Assembly (NCBI GenBank): GCA_029247585.1
Contig: JAQWKY010000090.1
Span: 1 to 43,148 of the forward strand
Source of the DNA: Flavobacteriales bacterium
GTDB taxonomy: Bacteria; Bacteroidota; Bacteroidia; Flavobacteriales; UBA7430
Direction of reading: 5' to 3'
Length of the DNA stretch: 43,148 bases
Positions within the stretch are counted from its first letter, which is position 1, and every line of letters begins with the position of its first letter. This document shows, piece by piece, positions 16,660 to 25,124 of this stretch. A program made the translations under genes and the position numbers. The notes beneath the pieces were generated by a model. The model was given only the letters and a program-made list of their open reading frames with translations, did not search any database and was not told the origin of the DNA.

Positions 16660-17178
16660 CTACAACTCTATGGGAAACTCTCTTATAATTTGTTCCACCC
16701 AAGCCGCTACGCGATCGTCGGTTTGATCAAACTGATTGTCCTCATCAATGGCTAAACCCAGAAAAGTTCCTTTCTCTAATTCGGCTTTGGATTCGGTGTG
16801 CTCATACCCTTCCGTAGACCATTTTCCAACGATGGTTCCGCCATTTTTTATGACAACTTCACCAACAATTCCGACGCCGTCAATGAAATAATCGCAATAG
16901 ACGTATTGGTCTCCTAAGCCAAAAAGCGCTACTTTTTTACCGGTAAAATCTACCTCCTTAAAGGCTTCAAAAAAAGTATCCCAATCACTCTGAAGTTGAC
17001 CATCATGCCATGTAGAAAGGCCAAGAATGATCTGATCATACTCCGCAAAATCCTCCACTTTAGCATCGTACATGTCTATCAAATAGACCTGCTCTTTACT
17101 TATTTTACTTCGAATTTTAAGAGCTATCTCCTCGGTGTTTCCCGTGTCTGATCCATAGAACAAACCAATTTTCTTCAT
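16660..17178 (-). CDS. Flavodoxin
   Basis: 172 aa, MKKIGLFYGSDTGNTEEIA: the FMN phosphate loop at residues 8-16. LSTWHDGQLQSDWDTF (about 54-70) and GLGDQYVYCDYFIDG (about 86-101) form the 50s and 90s FMN loops with the usual Trp and Tyr. The inserted strand after residue 115 makes it a long-chain flavodoxin. It is a low-potential one-electron carrier and a candidate ferredoxin substitute under iron limitation. Own promoter upstream. Confidence 0.93.
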   Translation of the reverse strand: MKKIGLFYGSDTGNTEEIALKIRSKISKEQVYLIDMYDAKVEDFAEYDQIILGLSTWHDGQLQSDWDTFFEAFKEVDFTGKKVALFGLGDQYVYCDYFIDGVGIVGEVVIKNGGTIVGKWSTEGYEHTESKAELEKGTFLGLAIDEDNQFDQTDDRVAAWVEQIIREFPIEL

Positions 17179-17195
17179 CGCTGATTAATTTTTTG

Positions 17196-17203
17196 CAAAG
17201 GTA
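17196..17203 (-). promoter_or_regulatory. -7 box of flavodoxin gene
   Basis: TACCTTTG on the minus strand, 17 bases before the ATG at 17178. Confidence 0.5.
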
Positions 17204-17312
17204 AGCATTCTCACAATTCAACGTATAAAAACACCACTAAATGAGTTACTGCAAAGTTGGTGAACAACAAATAAATTCGGAAGTAATTGACAGGCCAATC
17301 CTATTTGTTTTG

Positions 17313-17320
17313 TAATTTTG
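17313..17320 (+). promoter_or_regulatory. -7 box of bacilliredoxin gene
   Basis: TAATTTTG on the plus strand, 31 bases before the ATG at 17352. TTGAC about 21 nt upstream could be a weak -33 element. Confidence 0.5.
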
Positions 17321-17351
17321 CAACTGTAAAGAAGAACAAAAAAGAAAAAAT

Positions 17352-17765
17352 ATGTATCCAGAACACATGGTGGCGCCAATGCGTCAAGATTTAACTCAAG
17401 AAGGGTTTACCGAATTACGAAGCGCTGAAGAAGTTGAAAACCTTTTGGGGGCGGAATCAGGTACAGTACTTGTTGTTGTGAACTCGGTATGTGGATGTGC
17501 TGCAGGAAATGCCCGTCCGGGAGCGAAAGCTGCCGTAAAAAATGCTAAGAAACCAGATCACATCACAACGGTTTTTGCAGGGGTAGATAAAGAGGCTGTT
17601 GCCAAAGCTCGTGAATTTATGATTCCTTTCCCTCCATCGTCTCCTTGTATTGCCTTGTTTAAAGGCGGAGAAGTAGTCCACATGTTGGAAAGACATCACA
17701 TTGAAGGCCGTGCTGCTGAGGCAATTGCCGCGAACCTAATGGCTGCTTTTGACGAGTTTTGTTAA
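17352..17765 (+). CDS. BrxA/BrxB-family bacilliredoxin
   Basis: 137 aa, MYPEHMVAPMRQDLTQEGF, with the thioredoxin-fold CGC site at residues 47-49 (VNSVCGCAAGNARPGAK), a PFPPSSPCIALFKGG segment and a C-terminal Cys (DEFC). These proteins are disulfide reductases or isomerases that remove bacillithiol or other low-molecular-weight thiol adducts from proteins in the cytoplasm. The length matches the YphP/YqiW family. Single gene with its own promoter and terminator. Confidence 0.9.
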   Translation: MYPEHMVAPMRQDLTQEGFTELRSAEEVENLLGAESGTVLVVVNSVCGCAAGNARPGAKAAVKNAKKPDHITTVFAGVDKEAVAKAREFMIPFPPSSPCIALFKGGEVVHMLERHHIEGRAAEAIAANLMAAFDEFC

Positions 17766-17778
17766 CCCAAAAATAATG

Positions 17779-17813
17779 AAAAAAAAACCCTGGAAATTCC
17801 AGGGTTTTTTTTT
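17779..17813. terminator. Bidirectional terminator between brx and nrdA
   Basis: ACCCTGG AAATT CCAGGGT stem with nine or more A before it and nine T after it, so it works on both strands. It lies in the gap between the convergent bacilliredoxin and nrdA genes. Confidence 0.85.
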
Positions 17814-17848
17814 CATCTATAAATTATTCTCAAGGGGGGTGCTAGACA

Positions 17849-20233
17849 TTAAGATCCACAAGCCACACAATCATCAGGATTTTCAATGGAGCATGCCAAT
17901 TGCTCTTCTGGGGTAAACTCTTGTACCTCCTCTGTAGCAACAACCGGCTCCATTTGGGCTTTGGATTGCTTTTGTACCGTAAATTTAATCGCATCTACAG
18001 CAGACTTCGTTCTCAGGTAGTACATTCCTGTTTTAAGTCCTTGTTTCCAAGCGTAGAAATGCATCGACGTTAACTTTCCTAGGTTTGCATTTTCCACAAA
18101 CAAGTTTAAAGATTGCGATTGATCGATAAACATTCCGCGCTCTCCGGCCATGTCGATGATGTCACGCATGCTCAACTCCCAAACCGTCTTGTAGAGGTCT
18201 TTGATGTTTTGCGGGATGATCTCAATATTTTGAATGGATCCGTTGGTGCGAAGGATATCGTTTTTCAACTCATCGTTCCACAAACCTAACTTTACCAAGT
18301 CTTTCAATAGGTGCTTGTTCACAATAATGAACTCTCCTGAAAGAACGCGTCGCGTATAAATGTTTGAAGTGTAAGGCTCAAAACACTCATTGTTTCCTAA
18401 AATCTGAGACGTCGATGCAGTAGGCATTGGCGCTAATAGCAAAGAGTTACGAACACCGCTTTCTTTAATTTCTTCGCGCAGTTCATCCCAGTCCCATCGA
18501 CCAGAAAGTTCTTTAGCTTCCACACCCCATAGATCAAACTGGAACTGACCTTGAGAAATTGGAGACCCTTCGAAGGTCTCGTAGGCTCCGTCCACTTTAG
18601 CCAGGTCTTTGGAAGCTTTCAAAGACGCAAAGTAAATCGTCTCGAAAATGTCTTTATTGAGCTGCTTCGCCTCTGGAGAGGTAAACGGCAAACGCAATTG
18701 GATGAAGGCATCAGCCAAACCTTGCACACCGAGTCCTACCGGACGGTGGCGCATGTTTGAATTCCGTGCTTCAGGAACTGGATAATAATTGCGGTCAATC
18801 ACAACGTTTAAGTTCTTGGTTACCTTATAGGTCACTTCGTACAATTTGTCGTGGTCAAATTTTCCGTTATCCACAAACATTGGCAAGGCAATGGATGCTA
18901 AGTTACATACAGCCACCTCATCTGGTGCCGTGTATTCTATAATCTCAGTACACAAGTTGGACGAACGAATGGTTCCGAGGTTCTTTTGATTTGATTTTTC
19001 ATTACAGGCATCCTTATACAACATGTAAGGTGTACCGGTTTCAATTTGAGATTCAACAATTTTCTCCCAAAGTTCACGTGCCTTAATCGTCTTACGACCT
19101 TTTCCTTCCGCTTCGTACTTTTCGTAAAGCGCTCTAAATTTATCACCGTAGGCATCTGCCAAGCCCGGGCACTCGTTCGGACACATTAGCGTCCACTCAC
19201 CATTGGCCTCTACTCGTTCCATGAACAAGTCAGGCGTCCACATGGCGTAGAAGAGGTCACGCGCACGCATTTCTTCTTTCCCGTGATTTTTTCTCAAGTC
19301 TAAGAAGTCAAACACATCTGCATGCCATGGCTCTAGGTATATGGCAAAAGATCCTTTTCTTTTTCCTCCACCTTGGTCTACGTAACGAGCCGTATCATTA
19401 AAGACGCGCAGCATAGGAACAATTCCGTTAGAAGTCCCATTCGTTCCGCGTATGTAAGATCCTTTGGCACGAACGTTGTGAATGCTTAATCCAATTCCAC
19501 CCGCAGACTGCGATATTTTAGAACACTGCTTTAGCGTGTCATAAATCCCATCGATGCTATCGTCTTTCATGGTCAATAAGAAGCATGAAGACATTTGTGG
19601 TTTCGGCGTACCGGCATTAAATAAGGTAGGTGTTGCGTGCGTGAAATATTTCTTCGACATCATCTCGTAGGTCTCGATGGCCGCATCAATATCGTCTTTG
19701 TGAATCCCTATAGAAACACGCATCAACATGTGCTGAGGTCGTTCTGCTATTTGCCCATCCAAACGCAATAAATACGAACGCTCTAAAGTTTTGAACCCAA
19801 AATAATCATATCCGAAATCCCTGTCGTAAATGATCGTAGAATCTAACACTTCTTTATGCTCTTGAATGATTTGATATATATCATCTGCCAAAAGAGGTGC
19901 TTGTTGTTTGGTAATCGGGTTTACGTATTCGTAGAGCTCCGTCATGGTTTCCGAAAACGACTTTTTCGTTTTCTTGTGCAAGTTTGACACAGCAATACGG
20001 GCTGCTAACTGCGCATAATCCGGATGCTTAACGGTTAGCGAAGCCGATACTTCAGCGGCCAAGTTATCCAACTCAAAGGTGGTTACCCCTTCGTAGATTC
20101 CTTCAATCACCTTCATAGCAACTGCAGCAGGATCTACCAAAGCGTCTAACCCATAACAGAGTTTTTGGATTCTGGCAGTAATTTTGTCAAACTTTACAGC
20201 CTCTTGACGGCCGTCTCTTTTTAATACGAACAT
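17849..20233 (-). CDS. nrdA: Class Ia ribonucleoside-diphosphate reductase, alpha subunit
   Basis: 794 aa. An N-terminal ATP-cone (about 3-90, [18 protein letters not shown]) gives allosteric activity control. The catalytic core has [12 protein letters not shown] (active-site Cys), NLCTEI and [21 protein letters not shown] near 625, and the C-terminal CVACGS swinging-arm cysteine pair. It reduces ribonucleoside diphosphates to deoxyribonucleotides. It follows nrdB by 22 bases on the same strand and works with it as alpha2beta2; the thioredoxin or glutaredoxin that recharges the cysteines is not in the window. Confidence 0.95.
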   Translation of the reverse strand: MFVLKRDGRQEAVKFDKITARIQKLCYGLDALVDPAAVAMKVIEGIYEGVTTFELDNLAAEVSASLTVKHPDYAQLAARIAVSNLHKKTKKSFSETMTELYEYVNPITKQQAPLLADDIYQIIQEHKEVLDSTIIYDRDFGYDYFGFKTLERSYLLRLDGQIAERPQHMLMRVSIGIHKDDIDAAIETYEMMSKKYFTHATPTLFNAGTPKPQMSSCFLLTMKDDSIDGIYDTLKQCSKISQSAGGIGLSIHNVRAKGSYIRGTNGTSNGIVPMLRVFNDTARYVDQGGGKRKGSFAIYLEPWHADVFDFLDLRKNHGKEEMRARDLFYAMWTPDLFMERVEANGEWTLMCPNECPGLADAYGDKFRALYEKYEAEGKGRKTIKARELWEKIVESQIETGTPYMLYKDACNEKSNQKNLGTIRSSNLCTEIIEYTAPDEVAVCNLASIALPMFVDNGKFDHDKLYEVTYKVTKNLNVVIDRNYYPVPEARNSNMRHRPVGLGVQGLADAFIQLRLPFTSPEAKQLNKDIFETIYFASLKASKDLAKVDGAYETFEGSPISQGQFQFDLWGVEAKELSGRWDWDELREEIKESGVRNSLLLAPMPTASTSQILGNNECFEPYTSNIYTRRVLSGEFIIVNKHLLKDLVKLGLWNDELKNDILRTNGSIQNIEIIPQNIKDLYKTVWELSMRDIIDMAGERGMFIDQSQSLNLFVENANLGKLTSMHFYAWKQGLKTGMYYLRTKSAVDAIKFTVQKQSKAQMEPVVATEEVQEFTPEEQLACSIENPDDCVACGS

Positions 20234-20255
20234 AGGGATAGGGAGTTAGTGGGAT

Positions 20256-21230
20256 TTAAAAATCAGCGTCAAAGGTGAATCCTGCGTCTTCTTCTTTTCC
20301 TAAGACACCTGCTTTTTGGTATTCCGATACGCGCTTCTCGAAGAAGTTGGTCTTTCCTTGAAGCGAAATCATGTCCATGAAGTCGAATGGGTTTTCAACA
20401 TTGTAGACTTTATCACACCGCAATTCAACCAATAAGCGGTCGGTAACAAACTCTAAATACTGGGTCATCAGGTCTGAGTTCATTCCAATCAGTCGAACCG
20501 GCAATGCCTCGATGATGAACTCTCGCTCAATATCTAAAGCGTCAGTAATAATCTGGGTAATTCGTTCTTTAGGCACTTTATTTATGATGTGATCGTTGTG
20601 CAGCATGCATGCAAAATCACAGTGCAGCCCCTCATCGCGAGAAATTAACTCGTTGGAGAAGGTTAATCCAGGCAAGAGGCCTCTTTTCTTCATCCAGAAG
20701 ATGGAACAGAAAGAGCCTGAGAAGAAAATTCCTTCCACAGCGGCGAAAGCAATCAATCGTTCGGCAAAACTTGGCGACTCAATCCATTTTAGAGCCCAGT
20801 CCGCTTTCTTCTTAATGGCATCAAAGTTTTCAATGGCATTAAACAACTTGTCGGCCTCTGCTTTGTCTTTGATGTACGTGTCAATCAATAATGAGTAGGT
20901 TTCCGAATGGATGTTCTCCATCATGATTTGAAAGCCATAGAAAAACTTAGCCTCAGTGTACTGCACTTCAGAAAGGAAGTTTTCGGCAAGGTTTTCATTT
21001 ACAATTCCGTCTGAGGCAGCAAAAAACGCAAGAACGTGTTTGATGAAGTGTCTTTCGTCGTCGTTCAACTTGGTTTCCCAATCAATGATATCCTGGCTTA
21101 GGTCAATTTCCTCAGCCGTCCAAATGCTCGCTTCTTCCTCTTTGTAAAATTTCCAAATGTCATCGTGTACGATGGGAAAAAGAACAAATCGGTTTTCGTT
21201 TTCTTGTAAAATAGGTTCAACAGCTGCCAT
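20256..21230 (-). CDS. nrdB: Class Ia ribonucleoside-diphosphate reductase, beta subunit
   Basis: 324 aa. Di-iron ligands are readable: Asp/Glu near residue 75 ([21 protein letters not shown]), [15 protein letters not shown] near 105 with the radical Tyr in [14 protein letters not shown] near 165 and [10 protein letters not shown] near 200. It generates the stable tyrosyl radical passed to NrdA. The C-terminus FTFDADF is the expected acidic/aromatic tail that docks on alpha. First gene of nrdBA. Confidence 0.95.
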   Translation of the reverse strand: MAAVEPILQENENRFVLFPIVHDDIWKFYKEEEASIWTAEEIDLSQDIIDWETKLNDDERHFIKHVLAFFAASDGIVNENLAENFLSEVQYTEAKFFYGFQIMMENIHSETYSLLIDTYIKDKAEADKLFNAIENFDAIKKKADWALKWIESPSFAERLIAFAAVEGIFFSGSFCSIFWMKKRGLLPGLTFSNELISRDEGLHCDFACMLHNDHIINKVPKERITQIITDALDIEREFIIEALPVRLIGMNSDLMTQYLEFVTDRLLVELRCDKVYNVENPFDFMDMISLQGKTNFFEKRVSEYQKAGVLGKEEDAGFTFDADF

Positions 21231-21510
21231 AACACATTGTATATTTTTGAACTAAATCGTTCAATTGGTTTGAAAATCAACACTTGAGAATCAAGGAATA
21301 AAAAAGCCCATTGGGATTTGAGCTACTACAAAGATTTTAATAAAAACTCTCGCATCCAATAGCGGAATTAAAATTGCTATTTGAAGTTTTCAACAAATCG
21401 TTGATATCCATCCCAAAGTGCGCATTTATAAAGAGTTGCAAAATTCTAATTAGTGTTAAAAACAAAATTAAATTAAAAAAACACGTACAAATAAAAAGTT
21501 GATATTGGGC
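21231..21510. other. nrdB upstream region with inverted repeat
   Basis: 280 bases without a gene. It holds the perfect inverted repeat TTGAAC taaatc GTTCAA at 21247-21264, 17 bases before the nrdB start, and a weak minus-strand stem-plus-T element near 21300-21330 (CCCAATGGGC then six T). There is no clear TAnnTTTG; AATCTTTG near 21330 is the nearest. No convincing match to the classical NrdR box was found. An operator or RNA structure controlling nrdBA is possible. Confidence 0.4.
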
Positions 21511-22092
21511 CTATGAACGGCATGATTTCTCGTGCTTTTCCGCAGCAAACTCAAGGGCTTTATACCAATCTATTCCGTATTTTTTTTGAAGAGGCTCCTT
21601 TAAAAACTTATACACCGGAACTTTTAATTTTTGACCGCATTCACAGGCGGGTTCACAGATGTTCCACTTGTGGTAGTTTACCGCCTCAAATTCTGGATAA
21701 CTTTGTACGCGAACAGGATACAATTCGCAAGAAATGGGTTTCTTAAAATCAATTTTCCCGGCTCGATTGGCTGCCTCTATGGCGCATTTTGCGGTTTTGT
21801 TTTCATCGAAAAAAACGTAAACACATTCTTTTCCTTGCACCAGAGGGGTTTCCTTTTCGCCGTCTTCGCCAAGCACCCATTTCCCTTGTTCCTCTACGCC
21901 CTTAATGCCTTTCTCAACCATGTAGGGCTTTACCTCTTCGTAGATGTTTTCAAGCACTTCTACTTCGTCATCTTCCACAGGAGCGCCACCGGTTCCCTCC
22001 ACGCAACAAGCCCCTTTGCAGGCGCTCAAGTCACAGACGAACTCTTGGTCCAAGAGGTCTTCAGAAATCAGGGTGTTTTTAATAGATATCAC
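21511..22092 (-). CDS. DUF3109 Cys-rich protein, GTG start
   Basis: 193 aa if read from GTG at 22092: the sequence then starts (M)ISIKNTLISEDLLDQEFVCD, matching the usual family N-terminus. The region up to 22173 is also open but lies upstream of the -7 box. Cys groups DLSACKGACCVEGTGG (near 20), CELYPVRV (near 140) and CEPACECGQ (near 160) could chelate zinc or an iron-sulfur cluster. Cytoplasmic, function unknown. It is downstream of tag and the chosen start avoids overlap with it. Confidence 0.82.
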   Translation of the reverse strand: MISIKNTLISEDLLDQEFVCDLSACKGACCVEGTGGAPVEDDEVEVLENIYEEVKPYMVEKGIKGVEEQGKWVLGEDGEKETPLVQGKECVYVFFDENKTAKCAIEAANRAGKIDFKKPISCELYPVRVQSYPEFEAVNYHKWNICEPACECGQKLKVPVYKFLKEPLQKKYGIDWYKALEFAAEKHEKSCRS

Positions 22093-22096
22093 CCTG

Positions 22097-22104
22097 CAAA
22101 GATA
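22097..22104 (-). promoter_or_regulatory. -7 box four bases before a GTG start
   Basis: TATCTTTG on the minus strand ends only four bases (CAGG) before GTG at 22092, so transcription should begin on or about the start codon. Confidence 0.55.
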
Positions 22105-22127
22105 CGGTTTTCGGAGGCAAAACTGCC

Positions 22128-22673
22128 TTAATCTGTAAGGGCTTTTTCTTGTAATTGCGCGTAAATCCTGCACGATTTGATGTGTGCACCCGAAAGGTAT
22201 CCGGTACTCATTAAAAACTCTTTGGTGATTTCTCCTCCTGTAAACTTGAAGGTTGTCTTGAACACCTTCACCCAGTCTTTATGTGCCTGAGGGTGATGTT
22301 TATCCAGCCAATTTTTAAACGAGCCAAAAATTTCTTGAAGCGTTACTATTTTCTGGGCGTTGTATAGGGCAGCCTCTATCTTCAGTCTGTTGCGAATGAT
22401 TCCGGGATCGTTCATCAATCTAGTAACATCTGCTTTGCTGTACAGCGCTACTTTGGCTATCTGAAAATTTGAATAAGCACGGCGAAAATTTTCTTGCTTT
22501 TTGAGTATGGTGGTCCAAGAAAGCCCTGCTTGGTTGATTTCTAACACCAGGCGGCCAAACAATTCATCATCAGAAGAAACGGGGAATCCATACTGGGTGT
22601 CGTGGTAAATTCTGTCCAAACTGTCCTCTGGCAAGGTTGCTACATACTCGCAATACGATTTGGGCTTTTCCAT
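22128..22673 (-). CDS. tag: DNA-3-methyladenine glycosylase I
   Basis: 181 aa. Matches E. coli Tag: YHDTQYGFPVSSDDELFGRLVLEINQAGLSWTTILKKQENF is the HhH-side core. The zinc ligands are retained: Cys8, His in DRIYHD, and HIKSC near the C-terminus. It excises 3-methyladenine from alkylated DNA as the first step of base excision repair. It lies 35 bases before the DUF3109 start. The C-terminus is a little shorter than in E. coli, without other losses. Confidence 0.9.
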   Translation of the reverse strand: MEKPKSYCEYVATLPEDSLDRIYHDTQYGFPVSSDDELFGRLVLEINQAGLSWTTILKKQENFRRAYSNFQIAKVALYSKADVTRLMNDPGIIRNRLKIEAALYNAQKIVTLQEIFGSFKNWLDKHHPQAHKDWVKVFKTTFKFTGGEITKEFLMSTGYLSGAHIKSCRIYAQLQEKALTD

Positions 22674-23038
22674 AAGACTGTTTAACTAAGCTTCTCTATT
22701 ACATGAAGACATTCGCATTGCTGAGAAGGCTTTATTTCCAAGGCGATTCAATTATAGAATTCTCTGTCTGATGGATTGCGACCCTGTATAGGGTGTCCTT
22801 CTTGAAACTTTTCTCATCAAAATGTTAATCAAATCATTCGAAGAGAATCCTACCGAAACCTTTTCCATTTTTGAAATAATTCACAACAAGCTCATTATCT
22901 CTTGTGTCAAAAAAGGTCGTCTTGATTGTCGCACTTAGGGTCGCGCCATACCAGAGTTGTTCCTACAGCATTCCCCACAGACCTCGATGTGTCATCTGTT
23001 TTGGAATTTCCTTGTAATTGGACCCAGTTGAGCGCGCA
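22674..23038. other. Gene-poor spacer with coding-like fragments
   Basis: 365 bases between tag and the beta-barrel gene. Two short open frames have a protein-like composition. One is plus-strand 22822-22938 (38 codons, MLIKSFEENPTETFSIFEII). The other is minus-strand, in frame with and directly after the stop of the gene at 23039 (ALNWVQLQGNSKTDD...). Neither has a recognisable family, promoter or length that supports a real gene; they may be relics. No RNA or terminator seen. Confidence 0.3.
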
Positions 23039-23584
23039 TTAAAACAAGTACCTGACACCCAAAGATAGTTTAATCAAATTGTCGGCTTCATCACCAATTC
23101 CAAACGCTTCTTGTTCATCTTTAGTTGGTTTGAAATTAAAATAATCCGCATTAGCGGCCAATGCCCAGTTAGAACCCAATGGAATATTATACGTGGCTCC
23201 TAAAACGACACCTTTACAATCTATTGTAAGTTTATATCCATCAACTTCAATTACTGTACTTACTACCGCATATTGAGGCTTAAAATCAAAACGTCCTGCT
23301 GATATCATCGGGCCCAAAGATAAATACCCAACTCCCACAGTAATCCCTGGATCATATGTAGATATGTGCCCGCTCGCCCCCCAGTTCAAGGTTGCTCCAA
23401 AAGTTTCAGTAAATCGGAATCCAAGATTAATCAGACCAAGTTCAAATCCAGCATCAATAGCATCACCAGTGTCACCGATTGGCAAACCAACACCTAAATT
23501 TAGGCCGACATAACCCTTAGAGTCTTGTGCATAAGATTGTGAGGTTAATAACGTCGCTACAAATAGAACAATTAACTTCTTCAT
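23039..23584 (-). CDS. Outer-membrane beta-barrel protein
   Basis: 181 aa with a signal peptide (MKKLIVLFVATLLTSQSYAQ). The rest is Gly-rich alternating hydrophobic strands (YVGLNLGVGLPIG, FGATLNWGASGH, ITVGVGYLSLGPMI, GVVLGATYNIPLG) ending LIKLSLGVRYLF, the C-terminal aromatic typical of outer-membrane barrels. Probably an 8-stranded OmpA/OprF-like barrel without a periplasmic domain. Ligand unknown. The two Cys-to-Gly segments have no catalytic motif. It sits at the edge of the AT-rich accessory patch. Confidence 0.72.
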   Translation of the reverse strand: MKKLIVLFVATLLTSQSYAQDSKGYVGLNLGVGLPIGDTGDAIDAGFELGLINLGFRFTETFGATLNWGASGHISTYDPGITVGVGYLSLGPMISAGRFDFKPQYAVVSTVIEVDGYKLTIDCKGVVLGATYNIPLGSNWALAANADYFNFKPTKDEQEAFGIGDEADNLIKLSLGVRYLF

Positions 23585-23636
23585 GTTTGTTTTTCTTTAG
23601 TTAGACAACTAATCTATTGATTTTTTAGCACTAAAG

Positions 23637-23668
23637 AAAACCTCCTCAATAAAGAGGAGGCTTTGTAC
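23637..23668. repeat. Copy of tRNA-Leu 3'-end/terminator sequence (att-like)
   Basis: AAAACCTCCTCAATAA then A and GAGGAGGCTTTGTAC. It matches 24760-24791, the end and terminator of tRNA-Leu, in 31 of 32 bases and the same orientation. The copy forms a hairpin that can terminate minus-strand transcription, but here there is no tRNA next to it. Direct repeats of a tRNA 3' end are the usual mark of site-specific integration. Confidence 0.6.
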
Positions 23669-23676
23669 ACGATGCG

Positions 23677-23787
23677 GTGAACTTATCGAACTCTTTGATG
23701 GAAGACCTTGAAAAGCTTGGAAAGTTCTACGAAAAGCACAAAAGCTACATAAAGTCGAAATCTGAGAAGAACCTAGAAGAGGCTTAG
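23677..23787 (+). pseudogene. Truncated coding fragment next to the att-like repeat
   Basis: A 36-codon frame from GTG to TAG: (V)NLSNSLMEDLEKLGKFYEK then a Lys/Glu-rich helix ending EKNLEEA. Composition is that of a real protein C-terminus, but the frame meets a stop inside the repeat, so its 5' part is missing. It may be the tail of a gene cut off by recombination at the repeat. The family is not recognisable. Confidence 0.3.
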
Positions 23788-23843
23788 TATTACACTACTA
23801 CCCAGTTATAGAACTGAACTAGAACTTAGAAGGAGCGGATTAA

Positions 23844-24722
23844 TTACTTATTCCTCTCTATATTATATGAAATTCCTAAAGTAAAATTTATTGACGATAG
23901 GTTTTGGGTGCCACCACGAGAAGAAAGGTATACGATTTCATAATCCCTCTTATTGGCATACATATACCCCAAAGAATATTCTAGATTTAGATTCTTATAT
24001 AGTCTATAAAACCCATCTAAACCAAACTTATAAATAATAAAATTGTCTACATCATTTATGTTGTCTGGAAATTCACCCAAATTTTCGGCCGTCAGGACCA
24101 CAAAACCATAATTTGGGTCAATTTGGTCTCCAAAAGACAATTGAGACTTATCTAATTCTATAATATATTTATCCCTAGTAATCCCAACCCTAAAAAACGC
24201 CCTTATTATGTTGTCTTGTAATTTTATCGAAGGCCCTATAAACAATCCAAATCTATGAAGATTCCCACTTAAAACACTTGGGGGTTGATATAAAGAATTA
24301 AAAGAAAAAAAGACCTCTCCAGTAATGTGAGCAATTTTATATAAATGAGATTCATAAATTAGGGTGCTGGTAACCCCTAGACCTTGAAAAATTGATTCCG
24401 AAAAATAATTCCCCCCACCTAAAAGGCCAATTTTATTGGATGAAAAATTTGTTTCGAAAAGATTTTTAGGAGGCCTTCCCAGCTTATTAGAAAGTCGGTT
24501 ATTTATAATATCAACTCTACCAGAGTCGTGAATAATTTTAATTATTTTCTTTCGATTAATAAAATAGTTTAAATCCTCACCAAGGTGGGTGTACTTAATA
24601 TTTTTAACTCCCATTTCGACAATCTTTACACTTAAAGTGTCTCCGCTTACTAATACTAATTTATCGCTTTGACAATAACACATTAGAGGAATAAATGATA
24701 GTATCTGTAATAGTTTTTTCAT
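23844..24722 (-). CDS. Secreted/outer-membrane hypothetical protein, AT-rich
   Basis: 292 aa with a signal peptide (MKKLLQILSFIPLMCYCQ). Residues about 25-85 (VLVSGDTLSVKIVEMGVKNI ... INRKKIIKI) look like the small periplasmic domain often found before Bacteroidota barrel proteins. The remainder alternates in beta-strands (GLLGGGNYFSES, HRFGLFIGPSIKL, INFTLGISYNIERNK) as in outer-membrane barrels. I do not recognise the family. The DNA is markedly more AT-rich than the flanking housekeeping genes. The gene lies between two copies of the tRNA-Leu 3' end, consistent with horizontal acquisition. No clear promoter box. Confidence 0.6.
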   Translation of the reverse strand: MKKLLQILSFIPLMCYCQSDKLVLVSGDTLSVKIVEMGVKNIKYTHLGEDLNYFINRKKIIKIIHDSGRVDIINNRLSNKLGRPPKNLFETNFSSNKIGLLGGGNYFSESIFQGLGVTSTLIYESHLYKIAHITGEVFFSFNSLYQPPSVLSGNLHRFGLFIGPSIKLQDNIIRAFFRVGITRDKYIIELDKSQLSFGDQIDPNYGFVVLTAENLGEFPDNINDVDNFIIYKFGLDGFYRLYKNLNLEYSLGYMYANKRDYEIVYLSSRGGTQNLSSINFTLGISYNIERNK

Positions 24723-24759
24723 AATCGTAATTTAAATATGAGCTAATATATGAAAAACA

Positions 24760-24791
24760 AAAACCTCCTCAATAATGAGGAGGCTTTGTAC
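24760..24791 (-). terminator. tRNA-Leu terminator, one half of a direct repeat
   Basis: Minus-strand CCTCCTC attatt GAGGAGG plus five T, directly after the tRNA. Copied at 23637-23668 with one base different. Confidence 0.75.
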
Positions 24792-24870
24792 CTGGGGCGG
24801 GAATCGAACCCGCACTCTCGAAAGAACTGGATTTTGAATCCAGCGCGTCTACCAATTCCGCCACCCAGGC
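24789..24870 (-). tRNA. tRNA-Leu (anticodon CAA)
   Basis: 82 nt. The acceptor GCCTGGG pairs with CCCAGGT (one G-U), with discriminator A. The D arm contains GGTAGAC. The anticodon stem CTGGA/TCCAG holds the loop TTCAAAA. A class II long variable arm follows, then the T arm GCGGG TTCGATT CCCGC. The 3' CCA is not encoded. It decodes UUG. Its terminator is part of a repeat pair, making it a candidate integration target. Confidence 0.95.
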
Positions 24871-24888
24871 TTGAAAAAGGTCGAGGGG

Positions 24889-24896
24889 CAAAATTA
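24889..24896 (-). promoter_or_regulatory. -7 box of tRNA-Leu
   Basis: TAATTTTG on the minus strand, 18 bases before the mature 5' end. Confidence 0.5.
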
Positions 24897-25065
24897 AGAA
24901 TACTTTGGCGCCCACAAAATATTTTTTGTTTTTAATTGTTCCTCTGAAGACTTTCTACGTGATTCTCACTCTTGGCTGTCTTTACCTGTGTTTTTGTCTA
25001 AGTCCGTGATAAACAAAGAGTACTCATAATCCGCCGTATACTAGAGCGTTTTCAATATAATTTCT

Positions 25066-25073
25066 TACATTTG
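25066..25073 (+). promoter_or_regulatory. -7 box of prs operon
   Basis: TACATTTG on the plus strand, 51 bases before the ATG at 25125. It argues against a longer reading that would start inside the box at 25071. Confidence 0.5.
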
Positions 25074-25124
25074 CACCCCTTACAGAGGAACGGATTAATC
25101 TATTTATCAAAGGATTGCAAAACG

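Noticed and set aside
21231-21330. NrdR box upstream of nrdB
   Set aside because: ACACATTGTATAT has some resemblance, but paired boxes with correct spacing are not seen.
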